A stretch of 64,000 nucleotides of DNA from Hymenobacter cellulosivorans (lineage in GTDB: Bacteria; Bacteroidota; Bacteroidia; Cytophagales; Hymenobacteraceae): positions 2,856,501 to 2,920,500 of the forward strand of contig NZ_CP095049.1 of assembly GCF_022919135.1 (NCBI RefSeq), in the 5' to 3' direction. This document shows, one piece after another, positions 24,305-33,463 of the stretch (positions are counted from its first letter, which is position 1; each line of letters begins with the position of its first letter). Below the pieces are notes generated by a model that saw nothing but the letters and a program-made list of their open reading frames with translations, was not told the origin of the DNA and ran no database searches. Both the position numbers and the translations under genes were made by a program.

Positions 24305-26597
24305 AAAATCCATTGTAACCCGGGTTCGGCTGGCGTTTTTGGGCGTCTGCCTGTTTTCGTGCGCCATCATCTGGAAGGTGTCGCGCATCCAGTTCAAGGA
24401 AGGTGACAAGTGGCGCGCCCTGGAGCAGGAGCGCCGCATCGTGTATCAGCCCGTATTTGCTACCCGCGGCAACATCTACTCCGACAACGAGAGCATCATG
24501 GCTACCTCGCTGCCCTTCTTCCGGGTAGCCTGGGACCCGAGCGTGGTCGACGACAAAACATTTGACAGCGGAGTTGATTCGCTGTCGTTGCTGCTGTCGC
24601 GCTTTTTCGGCGACCGAACCCCCAAAGAGTATTACCGCCGGCTGAAGAATGCTAAAAGCGGTAAGCTCCGCTACGTGCGACTCAACTCCCGGCAGATCAA
24701 CTTCCAGGAGAAAAAGATGCTGGCCCAGTGGCCCATTTTCCGGGGGGGCAAAAACAAGGGCGGCGTTATTTTCGAGAAGGTCGACAAACGCTTCCGGCCC
24801 TTCGGAGGTCTGGCCCAGCGCACCATCGGCTTCCTGAACGAAGACAAAAACGGCGCGGGCCTGGAGTTTACCTACAACCGCCACCTGGCCGGCAAGGACG
24901 GGGAGGCCTTGTTTGAGCGCCTGCCCGGCGGCAACAAGCCCATCTACGACGGTACCGAAGTAAAGCCTCAGCCTGGCTACGACGTGAAAACTACCCTGGA
25001 CATCAACCTCCAGGACGTGGCCGAAAACGCGTTGTATAAGTCGCTGGTGGACAACAGCGCCCAGTACGGCTGCGTGATTCTGATGGAAGTGCAGACCGGC
25101 GAAATCAAGGCCGTGGCCAACCTGGGCAAGGTGGCCGACGGCGTGTACCGCGAGGATTACAACTACGCCATTGCCGACCAGGGCCGCACCGAGCCGGGTT
25201 CGACCTTCAAGCTGGCTTCGATGATGGCCCTGCTGGAAGACAACCCCAGCCTTTCGCTCGACGACACGGTGAATACCGGCCGCACGGGCTCCATGCGCAT
25301 TGCCGGGGCCGTCAAGACCGATACCCATGCCTACGGGCAGCTGTCGGTGAAGCAGGTCATTGAGAAATCTTCCAACATCGGGGTAGCCAAGCTCATCAAC
25401 GACCATTTCTCGCCCAACCCCAGCAAGTACACGGACTACCTGAAAAAGTTTGGCCTGGGCCAGCCGCTGGGCTTCCAGATGGCCGGGGAGGCCCGGCCCT
25501 ATATTAAGGATCCGCACGACCGTTCCTGGAGCCGGACTTCGCTCAGCACCATGTGCATTGGCTACGAGCTCAAGCTGGCGCCCCTGCAGACGCTGGCTTT
25601 CTACAACGCCATTGCCAACAACGGCGTGAAGGTGCAGCCCATGATTGTGCGCGAAATCAAGCAGGCCGACAAGGTGCTGGAGCGCTTCGAAACAAAGGTG
25701 CTGATTCCTAAGATCTGCTCAGATGAAACCCTGAGCAAGCTGCGCCAGATGCTGGAAGGCGTGGTGCTGGAAGGTACGGCCAGCGCTATTCGCACGCCCG
25801 ACTACAGCATTGCCGGCAAAACCGGTACGGCCTGGAAATTCAAGAACGGCCAGTATACCAAGCAGTACTCGACCAGCTTCTGCGGCTATTTCCCCGCCGA
25901 CAACCCCAAGTACAGCTGCATTGTGGTAGTCGATTCGCCGAAAGGAGCCAACTGGTCGGGAGCCCAGGTAGCGGCCCCAATTTTCCGGGAGGTGGCCGAC
26001 AAGGCCATGGCCCGCGACATGGCCAGCCAGCGCCCCTTGCTGGCCCGGGCTCCTGCTAATAAATCGAAAGTGCCGTATGTGCGGGCCGGCTTGCAGGATG
26101 AGCTGACGCTGGTGTGCCAGAAGCTGGGCGTGAGCAACCATTCCCAGGCCTCCGGCGACGACTGGGTGCGGGCCAACCGGGCTGACTCGAACGTGAATGC
26201 CGTGGACTGGAAGCCGGTGGCCGTGCGCCCCGGCCGGGTGCCCGACGTAACCGGCCTGACGCTGCGCGACGCACTGTTTCTGCTCGAAAACCGGGGGCTG
26301 CGCGTCAAGGCGGTGGGTACTGGGCGGGTACGGCAGCAGTCGGTGGCGGCGGGCAGTGGCATCCGGCGCGGCACCGTCGTGACCCTGGCCCTGGAGCCGA
26401 TTGGCTCTAAGTCGGCCGTGGCTCCCCAGGCCCTGCCGGCACCCGAGCCTACCCAGCTCACCGAAAACAAGCTGATTACCGCCGTCGACCAGGACGAAAC
26501 AAAGCGTATCAAGGCCCTCAAGGCCAAGCGCCTGGCCCAGTACCGCCTGTCCCAGGAAGCTGCCCGACGCGCCGAAGCGGCCAAGCCCAAAGCCTAA
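24288..26597 (+). CDS. ftsI: Division transpeptidase FtsI (PBP3) with PASTA domain
   Basis: A 769-residue class B penicillin-binding protein that cross-links septal peptidoglycan. It has a short cytoplasmic N-terminus, a membrane helix at about 13-30 and a dimerisation domain. The transpeptidase domain has the active-site STFK (EPGSTFKLAS), the SSN motif (EKSSNIG) and KTGT (AGKTGTAWKF). A PASTA domain (VPDVTGLTLRDALFLLENRGL region) and an Ala/Lys-rich tail follow. It overlaps ftsL by 17 bases. PASTA-bearing FtsI is common in this phylum. Confidence 0.94.
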   Translation: MKGSVKKSIVTRVRLAFLGVCLFSCAIIWKVSRIQFKEGDKWRALEQERRIVYQPVFATRGNIYSDNESIMATSLPFFRVAWDPSVVDDKTFDSGVDSLSLLLSRFFGDRTPKEYYRRLKNAKSGKLRYVRLNSRQINFQEKKMLAQWPIFRGGKNKGGVIFEKVDKRFRPFGGLAQRTIGFLNEDKNGAGLEFTYNRHLAGKDGEALFERLPGGNKPIYDGTEVKPQPGYDVKTTLDINLQDVAENALYKSLVDNSAQYGCVILMEVQTGEIKAVANLGKVADGVYREDYNYAIADQGRTEPGSTFKLASMMALLEDNPSLSLDDTVNTGRTGSMRIAGAVKTDTHAYGQLSVKQVIEKSSNIGVAKLINDHFSPNPSKYTDYLKKFGLGQPLGFQMAGEARPYIKDPHDRSWSRTSLSTMCIGYELKLAPLQTLAFYNAIANNGVKVQPMIVREIKQADKVLERFETKVLIPKICSDETLSKLRQMLEGVVLEGTASAIRTPDYSIAGKTGTAWKFKNGQYTKQYSTSFCGYFPADNPKYSCIVVVDSPKGANWSGAQVAAPIFREVADKAMARDMASQRPLLARAPANKSKVPYVRAGLQDELTLVCQKLGVSNHSQASGDDWVRANRADSNVNAVDWKPVAVRPGRVPDVTGLTLRDALFLLENRGLRVKAVGTGRVRQQSVAAGSGIRRGTVVTLALEPIGSKSAVAPQALPAPEPTQLTENKLITAVDQDETKRIKALKAKRLAQYRLSQEAARRAEAAKPKA

Positions 26598-26655
26598 GGC
26601 CGGTTTTACCTCTTTTACTCACCCGAAAAAGCGGTTTTCTTGCCGCCCTCCTCGT

Positions 26656-28143
26656 TTGAATACTGCCGATAACCTAGCTGTTCCTCTTTCCTCGCTGCTA
26701 ACGGACCTCGTGGTGCGGGCCCAGGCGGGTCCCAACGACCCGCCGGTGCAAAGCCTCACCCTGGACTCCCGCCAGTCCAAGCCGGGCGCAGTGTTCTTCG
26801 CCCTGCGCGGTGCCCAAACCGACGGGCACCAGTTTATTGCCAAAGCTGTGGAGCTGGGCGCGTCCGTAGTGGTGTGCCAGGAAATGCCCGCCGAAACCGT
26901 TGCCACCACGACTTACGTGCAAGTGGCCGACAGCGCCGAGGCCATGGCTTACATGGCGGCGGCGTTTTACGGTCATCCTTCGCGCCAGCTCAGGCTAGTG
27001 GGCGTGACGGGCACTAATGGGAAAACCACCTGCGCTACGGTGCTCCACAAGCTGTTTCGGGAGCTAGGCTACCACGTAGGCCTGCTGAGCACGGTCCAAA
27101 ACCAGATTGACGAGCAGGTTATTCCGGCCACTCACACCACCCCTGACGCCATTCGGCTCAACGAGCTGCTGGCGCAGATGGTGAAGGCTGGGTGCACGCA
27201 CTGCTTTATGGAGGTTAGCTCCCACGCCGTGGTCCAGCACCGGGTGACCGGCTTGCAGTTTGCCGGCGGCGTGTTTACCAACCTCACCCACGACCACCTC
27301 GACTACCACGGCACCTTCGACAACTACCTCAAGGCCAAAAAGGGCTTCTTCGACAGCCTCGGCAAGAAAGCCTTTGCCCTGACCAACGCCGACGACAAGC
27401 GCGGGATGGTGATGCTGCAGAACACGGCCGCCCGCCGTGAAACATATTCGCTGCGCGGCCCAGCTACTTACCGCGCCCGACTGGTGGAAAATGCTGTGCA
27501 TGGCCTCCACCTCGACGTCGACGGCCGCGACGTGCAGTTTCGCCTCATCGGGGTGTTCAACGCCTACAACATCCTGGCCGTGTACGGCGCGGCCGTGCTG
27601 CTGGGCGAGGAGCCGATGGAAGTGCTGACCGTGCTATCGGGCCTGACTTCGGCGCCGGGCCGCTTCGAGCCGATTCTGGCCGAGAAAACCCGCATTACTG
27701 GTATTGTGGACTACGCCCACACGCCCGACGCCCTGGAAAACGTACTCGACACCATTGCTGACATTCGCCAGCCCAGCCAGCAGGTCATTACGGTGGTGGG
27801 CTGCGGCGGCAACCGCGACGCGGCCAAGCGGCCCATCATGGCCAACCTGGCCTGCAAGGGCTCCAGCCGCGTGGTGCTGACCTCCGACAACCCGCGCTTC
27901 GAAGACCCCAACGACATCCTGCAGCAGATGCAGGCCGGCGTGCAGGTCGCCGATTTGGGCAAAGTTCTAACCATTGCCGACCGGCGCGAGGCCATCAAAA
28001 CGGCCGTAGCGTTGGCCCAGCCCGGCGACATTGTGCTGGTAGCCGGCAAAGGCCACGAAAACTACCAGGAAATTAAGGGCGTCAAGAATGACTTCGACGA
28101 CAAGAAGGTCTTGCAGGAAATGTTTGAGCTGCTGGGAAAGTGA
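26656..28143 (+). CDS. murE: UDP-MurNAc-L-Ala-D-Glu:meso-diaminopimelate ligase (MurE)
   Basis: A 495-residue Mur ligase. The ATP loop VTGTNGKTTCATVL, the MEVSSHAVVQHRV block and TSDNPRFEDP with the DNPR signature (about 411-414) specify addition of meso-diaminopimelate, so the peptidoglycan is probably DAP type. The domain order (substrate, ATPase, C-terminal) and length are normal. The start is TTG. It lies 58 bases after ftsI. Confidence 0.95.
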   Translation: MNTADNLAVPLSSLLTDLVVRAQAGPNDPPVQSLTLDSRQSKPGAVFFALRGAQTDGHQFIAKAVELGASVVVCQEMPAETVATTTYVQVADSAEAMAYMAAAFYGHPSRQLRLVGVTGTNGKTTCATVLHKLFRELGYHVGLLSTVQNQIDEQVIPATHTTPDAIRLNELLAQMVKAGCTHCFMEVSSHAVVQHRVTGLQFAGGVFTNLTHDHLDYHGTFDNYLKAKKGFFDSLGKKAFALTNADDKRGMVMLQNTAARRETYSLRGPATYRARLVENAVHGLHLDVDGRDVQFRLIGVFNAYNILAVYGAAVLLGEEPMEVLTVLSGLTSAPGRFEPILAEKTRITGIVDYAHTPDALENVLDTIADIRQPSQQVITVVGCGGNRDAAKRPIMANLACKGSSRVVLTSDNPRFEDPNDILQQMQAGVQVADLGKVLTIADRREAIKTAVALAQPGDIVLVAGKGHENYQEIKGVKNDFDDKKVLQEMFELLGK

Positions 28144-28284
28144 AACTCAGCCTCGCAACATTAGAGCCTTTTAACAGCCGACTACTAGAAAATCTGCACA
28201 AACGCAACAGTTGCCCAACCCCAAAAAAGCCAAACCTTTGCAGCTTGGAATAACCCCAACTGAGACCCGCTGAACCCCGCGCCA

Positions 28285-29505
28285 ATGCTTTATTACCTGT
28301 TTACCTTTCTCGACAAGCACTACAACCTGCCAGGCGCGGGCGTTTTCCAGTTTATTTCGTTTCGGGCGGCTATGGCCGTCATTACATCCCTCATTATTGC
28401 CCAGGTCTTCGGCGCCCGCCTTATCCGGGTGCTGCAGATGAAGCAGGTGGGCGAAAGTATCCGGGATTTGGGCCTGCAGGGGCAGATGGAGAAGAAGGGC
28501 ACTCCCACCATGGGCGGCCTGATTATTCTGCTGGCCATTCTGGTGCCGGTGCTGCTGTTTGCCAAGCTCGATAATATCTACATCGTGCTTATGCTGCTGA
28601 GCACCGTGTGGCTGGGTCTCATCGGTTTTCTGGACGACTATATTAAGGTGTTCCAGAAAAATAAGGAGGGCTTGAGCGGGCGCTTCAAGGTGCTGGGCCA
28701 GATTGGGTTGGGTATTACCGTGGGCTGGGTGCTGTTTTTCAGCAAGGACGTGACCGTGCGTCAGTACCTGCTGCCCAATGGTCAGCTTTCGGCCGTGGAC
28801 GCCAGCACCGTGTACCAGGACGTGAAGCTGATGATTACTACCATTCCGTTTGCCAAGAATAACGAGCTCAACTACGGCAACCTGTTTGCCTACGCCGGCC
28901 CGTTTTTCAACGGCCTCTACAGCTTCCTCTACATCCCGATTGTGATTCTGATTATCACGGCAGTATCCAACGGGGCTAACATCACCGACGGCCTCGACGG
29001 GCTGGCAGCCGGTACGTCGGCCATCATTGGCGTGACGCTGGCCATTTTCGCTTTCGTGAGCGGCAACTCTATTCTGGCTGACTACCTGGATATTATGTTC
29101 ATTCCGAACTCCGGAGAGTTGGTAATCTTCTGTACCGCCTTCGTGGGGGCTTGCATCGGGTTTTTGTGGTACAACAGCTACCCGGCCCAGGTCTTCATGG
29201 GCGACACCGGCTCTTTGGCCATCGGTGGCATTATTGCCGTGCTAGCCCTGATTGTGCGCAAGGAGCTGCTGATTCCAGTGCTCTGCGGCGTGTTTTTGGT
29301 TGAAAACCTCTCGGTAATGCTGCAGGTGGGCTGGTTTAAGTACACCAAGCGCAAGTATGGCGAAGGCCGCCGGTTGCTGCGCATGTCGCCGCTGCACCAC
29401 CACTACCAGAAGCTGGGCTACCACGAATCCAAAATTGTATCCCGCTTCTGGATCATCGGCATCATGCTGGCCATTTTTACCCTCGTTACGCTTAAGCTGC
29501 GCTAA
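28285..29505 (+). CDS. mraY: Phospho-MurNAc-pentapeptide transferase (MraY)
   Basis: A 406-residue integral membrane enzyme forming lipid I on the inner face of the membrane. Signatures are [18 protein letters not shown] (DD pair), [10 protein letters not shown] and [12 protein letters not shown]. About ten membrane helices are visible. Length is at the long end for the family but typical for Bacteroidota. It is followed by a repeat-containing gap before murD (29512-29595). Confidence 0.95.
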   Translation: MLYYLFTFLDKHYNLPGAGVFQFISFRAAMAVITSLIIAQVFGARLIRVLQMKQVGESIRDLGLQGQMEKKGTPTMGGLIILLAILVPVLLFAKLDNIYIVLMLLSTVWLGLIGFLDDYIKVFQKNKEGLSGRFKVLGQIGLGITVGWVLFFSKDVTVRQYLLPNGQLSAVDASTVYQDVKLMITTIPFAKNNELNYGNLFAYAGPFFNGLYSFLYIPIVILIITAVSNGANITDGLDGLAAGTSAIIGVTLAIFAFVSGNSILADYLDIMFIPNSGELVIFCTAFVGACIGFLWYNSYPAQVFMGDTGSLAIGGIIAVLALIVRKELLIPVLCGVFLVENLSVMLQVGWFKYTKRKYGEGRRLLRMSPLHHHYQKLGYHESKIVSRFWIIGIMLAIFTLVTLKLR

Positions 29506-29511
29506 ATTTTA

Positions 29512-29595
29512 GAACTCAGAAGTCAGAGCTTAGAACGTAGACTTTTGATCCACTCATTTCTAAGCTCTAGGTTCTAAGGTCTACGTTCTCAAAAG
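29512..29595. repeat. Inverted pair of degenerate heptamer arrays, mraY-murD
   Basis: Left array of five 7-mers in one phase (GAACTCA, GAAGTCA, GAGCTTA, GAACGTA, GACTTTT; 29512-29546) and right array of six whose reverse complements share the pattern (GAACGTA, GACCTTA, GAACCTA, GAGCTTA and others; 29554-29595). The two arrays face each other around a 7-base centre, so the RNA or single strand could fold into a long imperfect hairpin. Confidence 0.75.
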
Positions 29596-29597
29596 CC

Positions 29598-30965
29598 ATG
29601 TCTAAAAAAATCGTCATTCTCGGTGCGGCAGAAAGTGGAGTAGGGGCGGCGCTATTGGCGCAGGCCAAAGGCCACACCGTGTTTGTTTCCGACAAAAGCC
29701 CGATTCAGCCTATCTATAAGGAGAAGCTGACGGCCGCTGGTATTCCCTTCGAGGAAAGCACGCACACGCTGGAGGAGATTTTGACGGCCGACGAGGTGGT
29801 GAAAAGCCCCGGTATTCCGGAAAAGGCGCCCGTCATTCAGGCTCTGCGGGAAAAGAAGATTCCGGTGATTTCCGAAATAGAGCTGGCCGGGCGCTACACC
29901 AAGGCCCGCTGCATCTGCATCACTGGCACCAATGGCAAAACCACGACCACGCTGCTCACCTACCATTTGCTGAAGGAAGCGGGCCTGAAAGTAGGCTTGG
30001 CCGGCAACGTGGGCTACAGTCTGGCCGAACAGGTTATTGCCGACGAGCACGACTACTATGTCGTGGAGCTCAGCAGCTTCCAGCTCGACGACACTTATGA
30101 CTTCCGCGCCTGGGTGGCGGTGCTGCTCAACATCACCCCCGACCACCTCGACCGGTACGACTACTCCCTGGAAAAGTACGCCCACGCCAAGCTGCGCATC
30201 ACCCGCAACATGGACAGCAGCGGCTTTTTTATTTACAACGCCGACGACCCGGTTATTCAGCAGGAATTCGCCGCGGTGTTCAGCCAGACCAACCTGCTGC
30301 CCTTCAGTCTGCACCACCGCCCCGATTATCACCTGGCTGGCTACTATACTTCAGAAACCGAGCTTCGTACCAATCTGGCGCCGGGCCTGAATGAGCAGCC
30401 GGAACAGATCAGCACGGCCGGCTCCCCGCTGATTGGGCAGCACAACCGCCAAAATACCCTGGCCGCCGTGCTCTGTGCCCGGGTGGTGGGCCTGAGTGAG
30501 GAGCAGATTGAAAGCGCCCTGGCTACCTTCCGCAACGCCGACCACCGCCTGCAGCCTGTAGGCGAAATCAACGGGGCCCGGTTCATCAACGACTCCAAGG
30601 CCACCAACGTGGAAGCCGCCTGGTTTGCCCTCGACGGAATCCAGCAGCCCATCGTCTGGATTGCCGGCGGCACCGACAAAGGCAACGACTACAGCAGCCT
30701 GCTGCCCTTGGCCCAGGAAAAAGTAAAAGCCCTGATCTGCCTGGGCCTCGACAACGAAAAGCTCAAGGCCAGCTTCGGCTCCATCGTGCCCCACCTGGAA
30801 GAAACCCGGAGCATGACCGACGCCGTGCGCCGCGGCGCCGCCCTGGCCGCCCCCGGCGACGTGGTGCTGCTCTCGCCCTGCTGCGCCTCCTTCGACTTGT
30901 TCAAAAACTACGAGGACCGCGGCCGGCAATTCGCAGCGGCAGTCAGTGAGATGGTGAAATCGTGA
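29598..30965 (+). CDS. murD: UDP-MurNAc-L-alanine:D-glutamate ligase (MurD)
   Basis: A 455-residue Mur ligase adding D-glutamate. The N-terminal ILGAAESGVGAALLA, the ATP loop ITGTNGKTTTTLL, ELSSFQLDDTYDF, NITPDHLDRY and FINDSKATNVEAAWFAL are all intact. Its last residues (SEMVKS and the stop) are encoded by octamers of the repeat array that continues into the gap before ftsW, so the repeat has shaped the C-terminus. Confidence 0.95.
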   Translation: MSKKIVILGAAESGVGAALLAQAKGHTVFVSDKSPIQPIYKEKLTAAGIPFEESTHTLEEILTADEVVKSPGIPEKAPVIQALREKKIPVISEIELAGRYTKARCICITGTNGKTTTTLLTYHLLKEAGLKVGLAGNVGYSLAEQVIADEHDYYVVELSSFQLDDTYDFRAWVAVLLNITPDHLDRYDYSLEKYAHAKLRITRNMDSSGFFIYNADDPVIQQEFAAVFSQTNLLPFSLHHRPDYHLAGYYTSETELRTNLAPGLNEQPEQISTAGSPLIGQHNRQNTLAAVLCARVVGLSEEQIESALATFRNADHRLQPVGEINGARFINDSKATNVEAAWFALDGIQQPIVWIAGGTDKGNDYSSLLPLAQEKVKALICLGLDNEKLKASFGSIVPHLEETRSMTDAVRRGAALAAPGDVVLLSPCCASFDLFKNYEDRGRQFAAAVSEMVKS

Positions 30966-31041
30966 AATGGTGAGTTTGTCGTTATGACCGCTCCCGCTTC
31001 GTTGCCCATCAGCTCACCAGTTCACCTTTTCACAATTTCAC
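30946..31041. repeat. Inverted pair of degenerate octamer arrays, murD-ftsW
   Basis: Left array: GTGAGATG, GTGAAATC, GTGAAATG, GTGAGTTT (30946-30977), overlapping the murD 3' end. Right array on the other strand: GTGAAATT, GTGAAAAG, GTGAACTG, GTGAGCTG (31010-31041), ending five bases before the ftsW start. Consensus about GTGARNTK, period exactly 8. Confidence 0.78.
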
Positions 31042-31045
31042 CATC

Positions 31046-32224
31046 ATGGACCCGATCAAAACCTGGCTGCAGCGGAATCTGAAAGGTGACCCTATTCTGT
31101 GGGCCATTGTGATTCTGTTTTCGCTCATCAGTATTGCCGTAGTGTATTCTGCTACCGGCACGCTGGCGTACAAGAAGATGAGTGGCAACACCGAGTATTT
31201 CCTTTTCAAGCACACCAGCCTGATTTTCATCGGCCTGTTCTTCATGTGGCTGGCTCACCGCATCGACTACCGCTACTACTCGCGCCTGTCGCTCTACGCC
31301 CTGCTGATTTCGGTGCCCCTGCTGTTGTTCACCTTCTTCATGGGCGGCGACATCAACGGGGCTTCCCGCTGGATGACGATTCCGGTTATCAACCAGACGT
31401 TTCAGCCCTCCGACTTGGCCAAACTGGCCCTGATTTCTCACCTGGCCAGTATGCTTAGCCGCCGCCAGCAGCACCTCGATGACTTCAAATCGACGTTGCT
31501 GCCGGTAATGGTGTGGGTGGGAGCCATCTGTGGCCTGATCATTCTGAGTAACGCCTCAACGGCGCTGCTACTGTTTGCCACCTGCATGCTGCTGATGTTT
31601 ATTGGGCGGGTTCCCCTCAAGCACATGGCTGTCATGGTGGGCATTTTCATCGTTCTGGGCGGTACCGGTCTGGTAGTCGGACAGCGCCTGGGTACGTTTG
31701 TGTCGCGCATCACGAATTTTACCGACAAGACCAAAAAGACGCCCTTCCAGCTGGAGCACAGTTACATTGCCATTGCCACCGGCGGTATTGCTGGCAAGGG
31801 CCCGGGCCAGAGTACGGAGCGCAACATCTTGCCCCACCCGTATTCCGACTTTATATACGCCGTTATTATCGAGGAATACGGGTTGGCCGGCGGGGCTTTC
31901 GTGCTATTCCTGTATCTAGCCTTCCTTTATCGAGGGCTCAAAACGGTGATGAACAGCTACGGAGCCTTCGGGGGGCTGCTCTCGGCGGGGCTGGCGTTTA
32001 GTCTGGTCTTGCAGGCCATGGTCAATATGGGCGTGGCCGTGGGACTGGGCCCAATTACCGGCTTGCCGCTGCCCCTGCTGAGCATGGGCGGCACCTCCCT
32101 GATTTTTACCGGTATCAGCATCGGCATTATTCTCAGCGTCAGCCGCGGGGAGCGGGAAGTTCGGCCCATGACCGGCGAGCCGGAAGACACGGTCCGCATC
32201 CCGAAGAAAACGGCTTACGCCTAG
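31046..32224 (+). CDS. ftsW: Septal peptidoglycan polymerase FtsW
   Basis: A 392-residue SEDS-family protein with about ten membrane helices. The conserved NGASRWM loop, QPSDLAKLALI, the long loop SYIAIATGGIAGKGPGQSTERNILP and FIYAVIIEEYGLAGG are intact, as is the terminal PLPLLSMGGTSLI. FtsW polymerises glycan strands with FtsI at the septum. The start is the ATG at 31046, right after the repeat array. Confidence 0.94.
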   Translation: MDPIKTWLQRNLKGDPILWAIVILFSLISIAVVYSATGTLAYKKMSGNTEYFLFKHTSLIFIGLFFMWLAHRIDYRYYSRLSLYALLISVPLLLFTFFMGGDINGASRWMTIPVINQTFQPSDLAKLALISHLASMLSRRQQHLDDFKSTLLPVMVWVGAICGLIILSNASTALLLFATCMLLMFIGRVPLKHMAVMVGIFIVLGGTGLVVGQRLGTFVSRITNFTDKTKKTPFQLEHSYIAIATGGIAGKGPGQSTERNILPHPYSDFIYAVIIEEYGLAGGAFVLFLYLAFLYRGLKTVMNSYGAFGGLLSAGLAFSLVLQAMVNMGVAVGLGPITGLPLPLLSMGGTSLIFTGISIGIILSVSRGEREVRPMTGEPEDTVRIPKKTAYA

Positions 32225-32226
32225 CG

Positions 32227-32317
32227 GTGAGTTGGTGAGATGGTGAACTAGTGCGTTGTCGTTCAATCGGCGCCACTTGAACCCCAAGCTCACCAGTTCA
32301 CCATCTCACCAACTCAC
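32227..32317. repeat. Inverted pair of degenerate octamer arrays, ftsW-murG
   Basis: Left array: GTGAGTTG, GTGAGATG, GTGAACTA, GTGCGTTG (32227-32258). Right array, opposite strand: GTGAGTTG, GTGAGATG, GTGAACTG, GTGAGCTT (32286-32317). The facing arms form a 28-bp inverted repeat with one mismatch. The octamer words are shared with the murD-ftsW array. Confidence 0.85.
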
Positions 32318-32326
32318 CACTTAGAA

Positions 32327-33463
32327 GTGCCCAAAACGACTTTATATAGCGCCTCTTCCCAGCCCCGGCCGTACCGCGTGATAATCAGCGGGGGTGGTAC
32401 GGGTGGTCATATATTTCCGGCTGTGGCCATTGCCAACGAATTGCGTCGCCGTCAGCCCGACGCCGAAATTCTGTTTGTGGGCGCCAATGGCCGCATGGAA
32501 ATGACGCGCGTGCCCGAGGCTGGCTATAAGATTGTGGGCCTGGATATTGCTGGCCTGCAGCGCCGCCTGACGCCCCAGAACCTGCTGTTCCCGGTGAAAG
32601 TATTCCGCTCGGTGCGCAAGGCGGGCAAGCTGCTCCAGGAGTTCAAGCCAGATGCCGTGGTAGGCGTGGGCGGCTACGCTTCGGCCCCGGTGCTGCTGGC
32701 GGCCACCTCGCGCAATATTCCGGCCCTGATTCAGGAGCAGAATTCCTACGCCGGCCTAGTCAATAAGCTGCTCAGCCGCCGTGTTAACCGGATTTGTGTG
32801 GCCTATGACGGCATGGAAAAGTTCTTTCCCGCCGATAAGCTCGTACTGACCGGTAACCCCGTGCGCACCGAAATTGCCAGCGGCAACCGCGCCGACGCCC
32901 TGGAGTTCTTCGGCCTTTCGCCCGAGAAAAAGACCTTACTGGTCATTGGCGGCAGCCTGGGCGCGCGCACCCTGAACGAAGCCACCGCCGCCGCCCTGAC
33001 CCGCCTACAGGCCGCTGGGATTCAGCTGCTGTGGCAAACCGGCAAGCTCTACTACCCTAAAGCTGCCGCCGAAGCAGCCCCATTTGCCGCCGATAAGCTG
33101 CAGGCCTTAGAGTTTGTGCAGCGCATGGATCTGGCCTACGCCGCCGCCGACGTGGTTATCAGTCGGGCCGGCGCCTTATCGGTGTCGGAGTTGTGCCTGA
33201 CCGGCAAGCCCAGCATTCTGGTGCCCTCGCCCAACGTGGCCGAAGACCACCAAACCAAGAATGCTCTGGCTCTGGTGGATAAAGATGCCGCCCTGCTCGT
33301 GTCGGACGCTGAAGCTCCCACGAAGCTTTACGACCAGGCTCTGGCTTTGCTCAATGACCCGGCCCGGCAGCAGCAGCTCAGCCAAAACGTAAGCCGCCTG
33401 GCTTATCCCCACGGTACCACGACCATCGTGGATGAACTCTTAGCCCTCATGGACCGCGCATGA
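32327..33463 (+). CDS. murG: Lipid II-forming GlcNAc transferase MurG
   Basis: A 378-residue GT-B glycosyltransferase that converts lipid I to lipid II at the membrane. The glycine-rich ISGGGTGGHIFPA opens the acceptor domain; GGSLGARTLNEA and the ISRAGALSVSEL donor-binding region follow. The start is GTG, nine bases after the preceding repeat. Its stop overlaps the murC start (ATGA). Confidence 0.95.
   Translation: MPKTTLYSASSQPRPYRVIISGGGTGGHIFPAVAIANELRRRQPDAEILFVGANGRMEMTRVPEAGYKIVGLDIAGLQRRLTPQNLLFPVKVFRSVRKAGKLLQEFKPDAVVGVGGYASAPVLLAATSRNIPALIQEQNSYAGLVNKLLSRRVNRICVAYDGMEKFFPADKLVLTGNPVRTEIASGNRADALEFFGLSPEKKTLLVIGGSLGARTLNEATAAALTRLQAAGIQLLWQTGKLYYPKAAAEAAPFAADKLQALEFVQRMDLAYAAADVVISRAGALSVSELCLTGKPSILVPSPNVAEDHQTKNALALVDKDAALLVSDAEAPTKLYDQALALLNDPARQQQLSQNVSRLAYPHGTTTIVDELLALMDRA

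Noticed and set aside
24249..25517. 422-codon minus-strand open frame opposite ftsI
   Set aside because: Antisense shadow of ftsI, without promoter or protein features.
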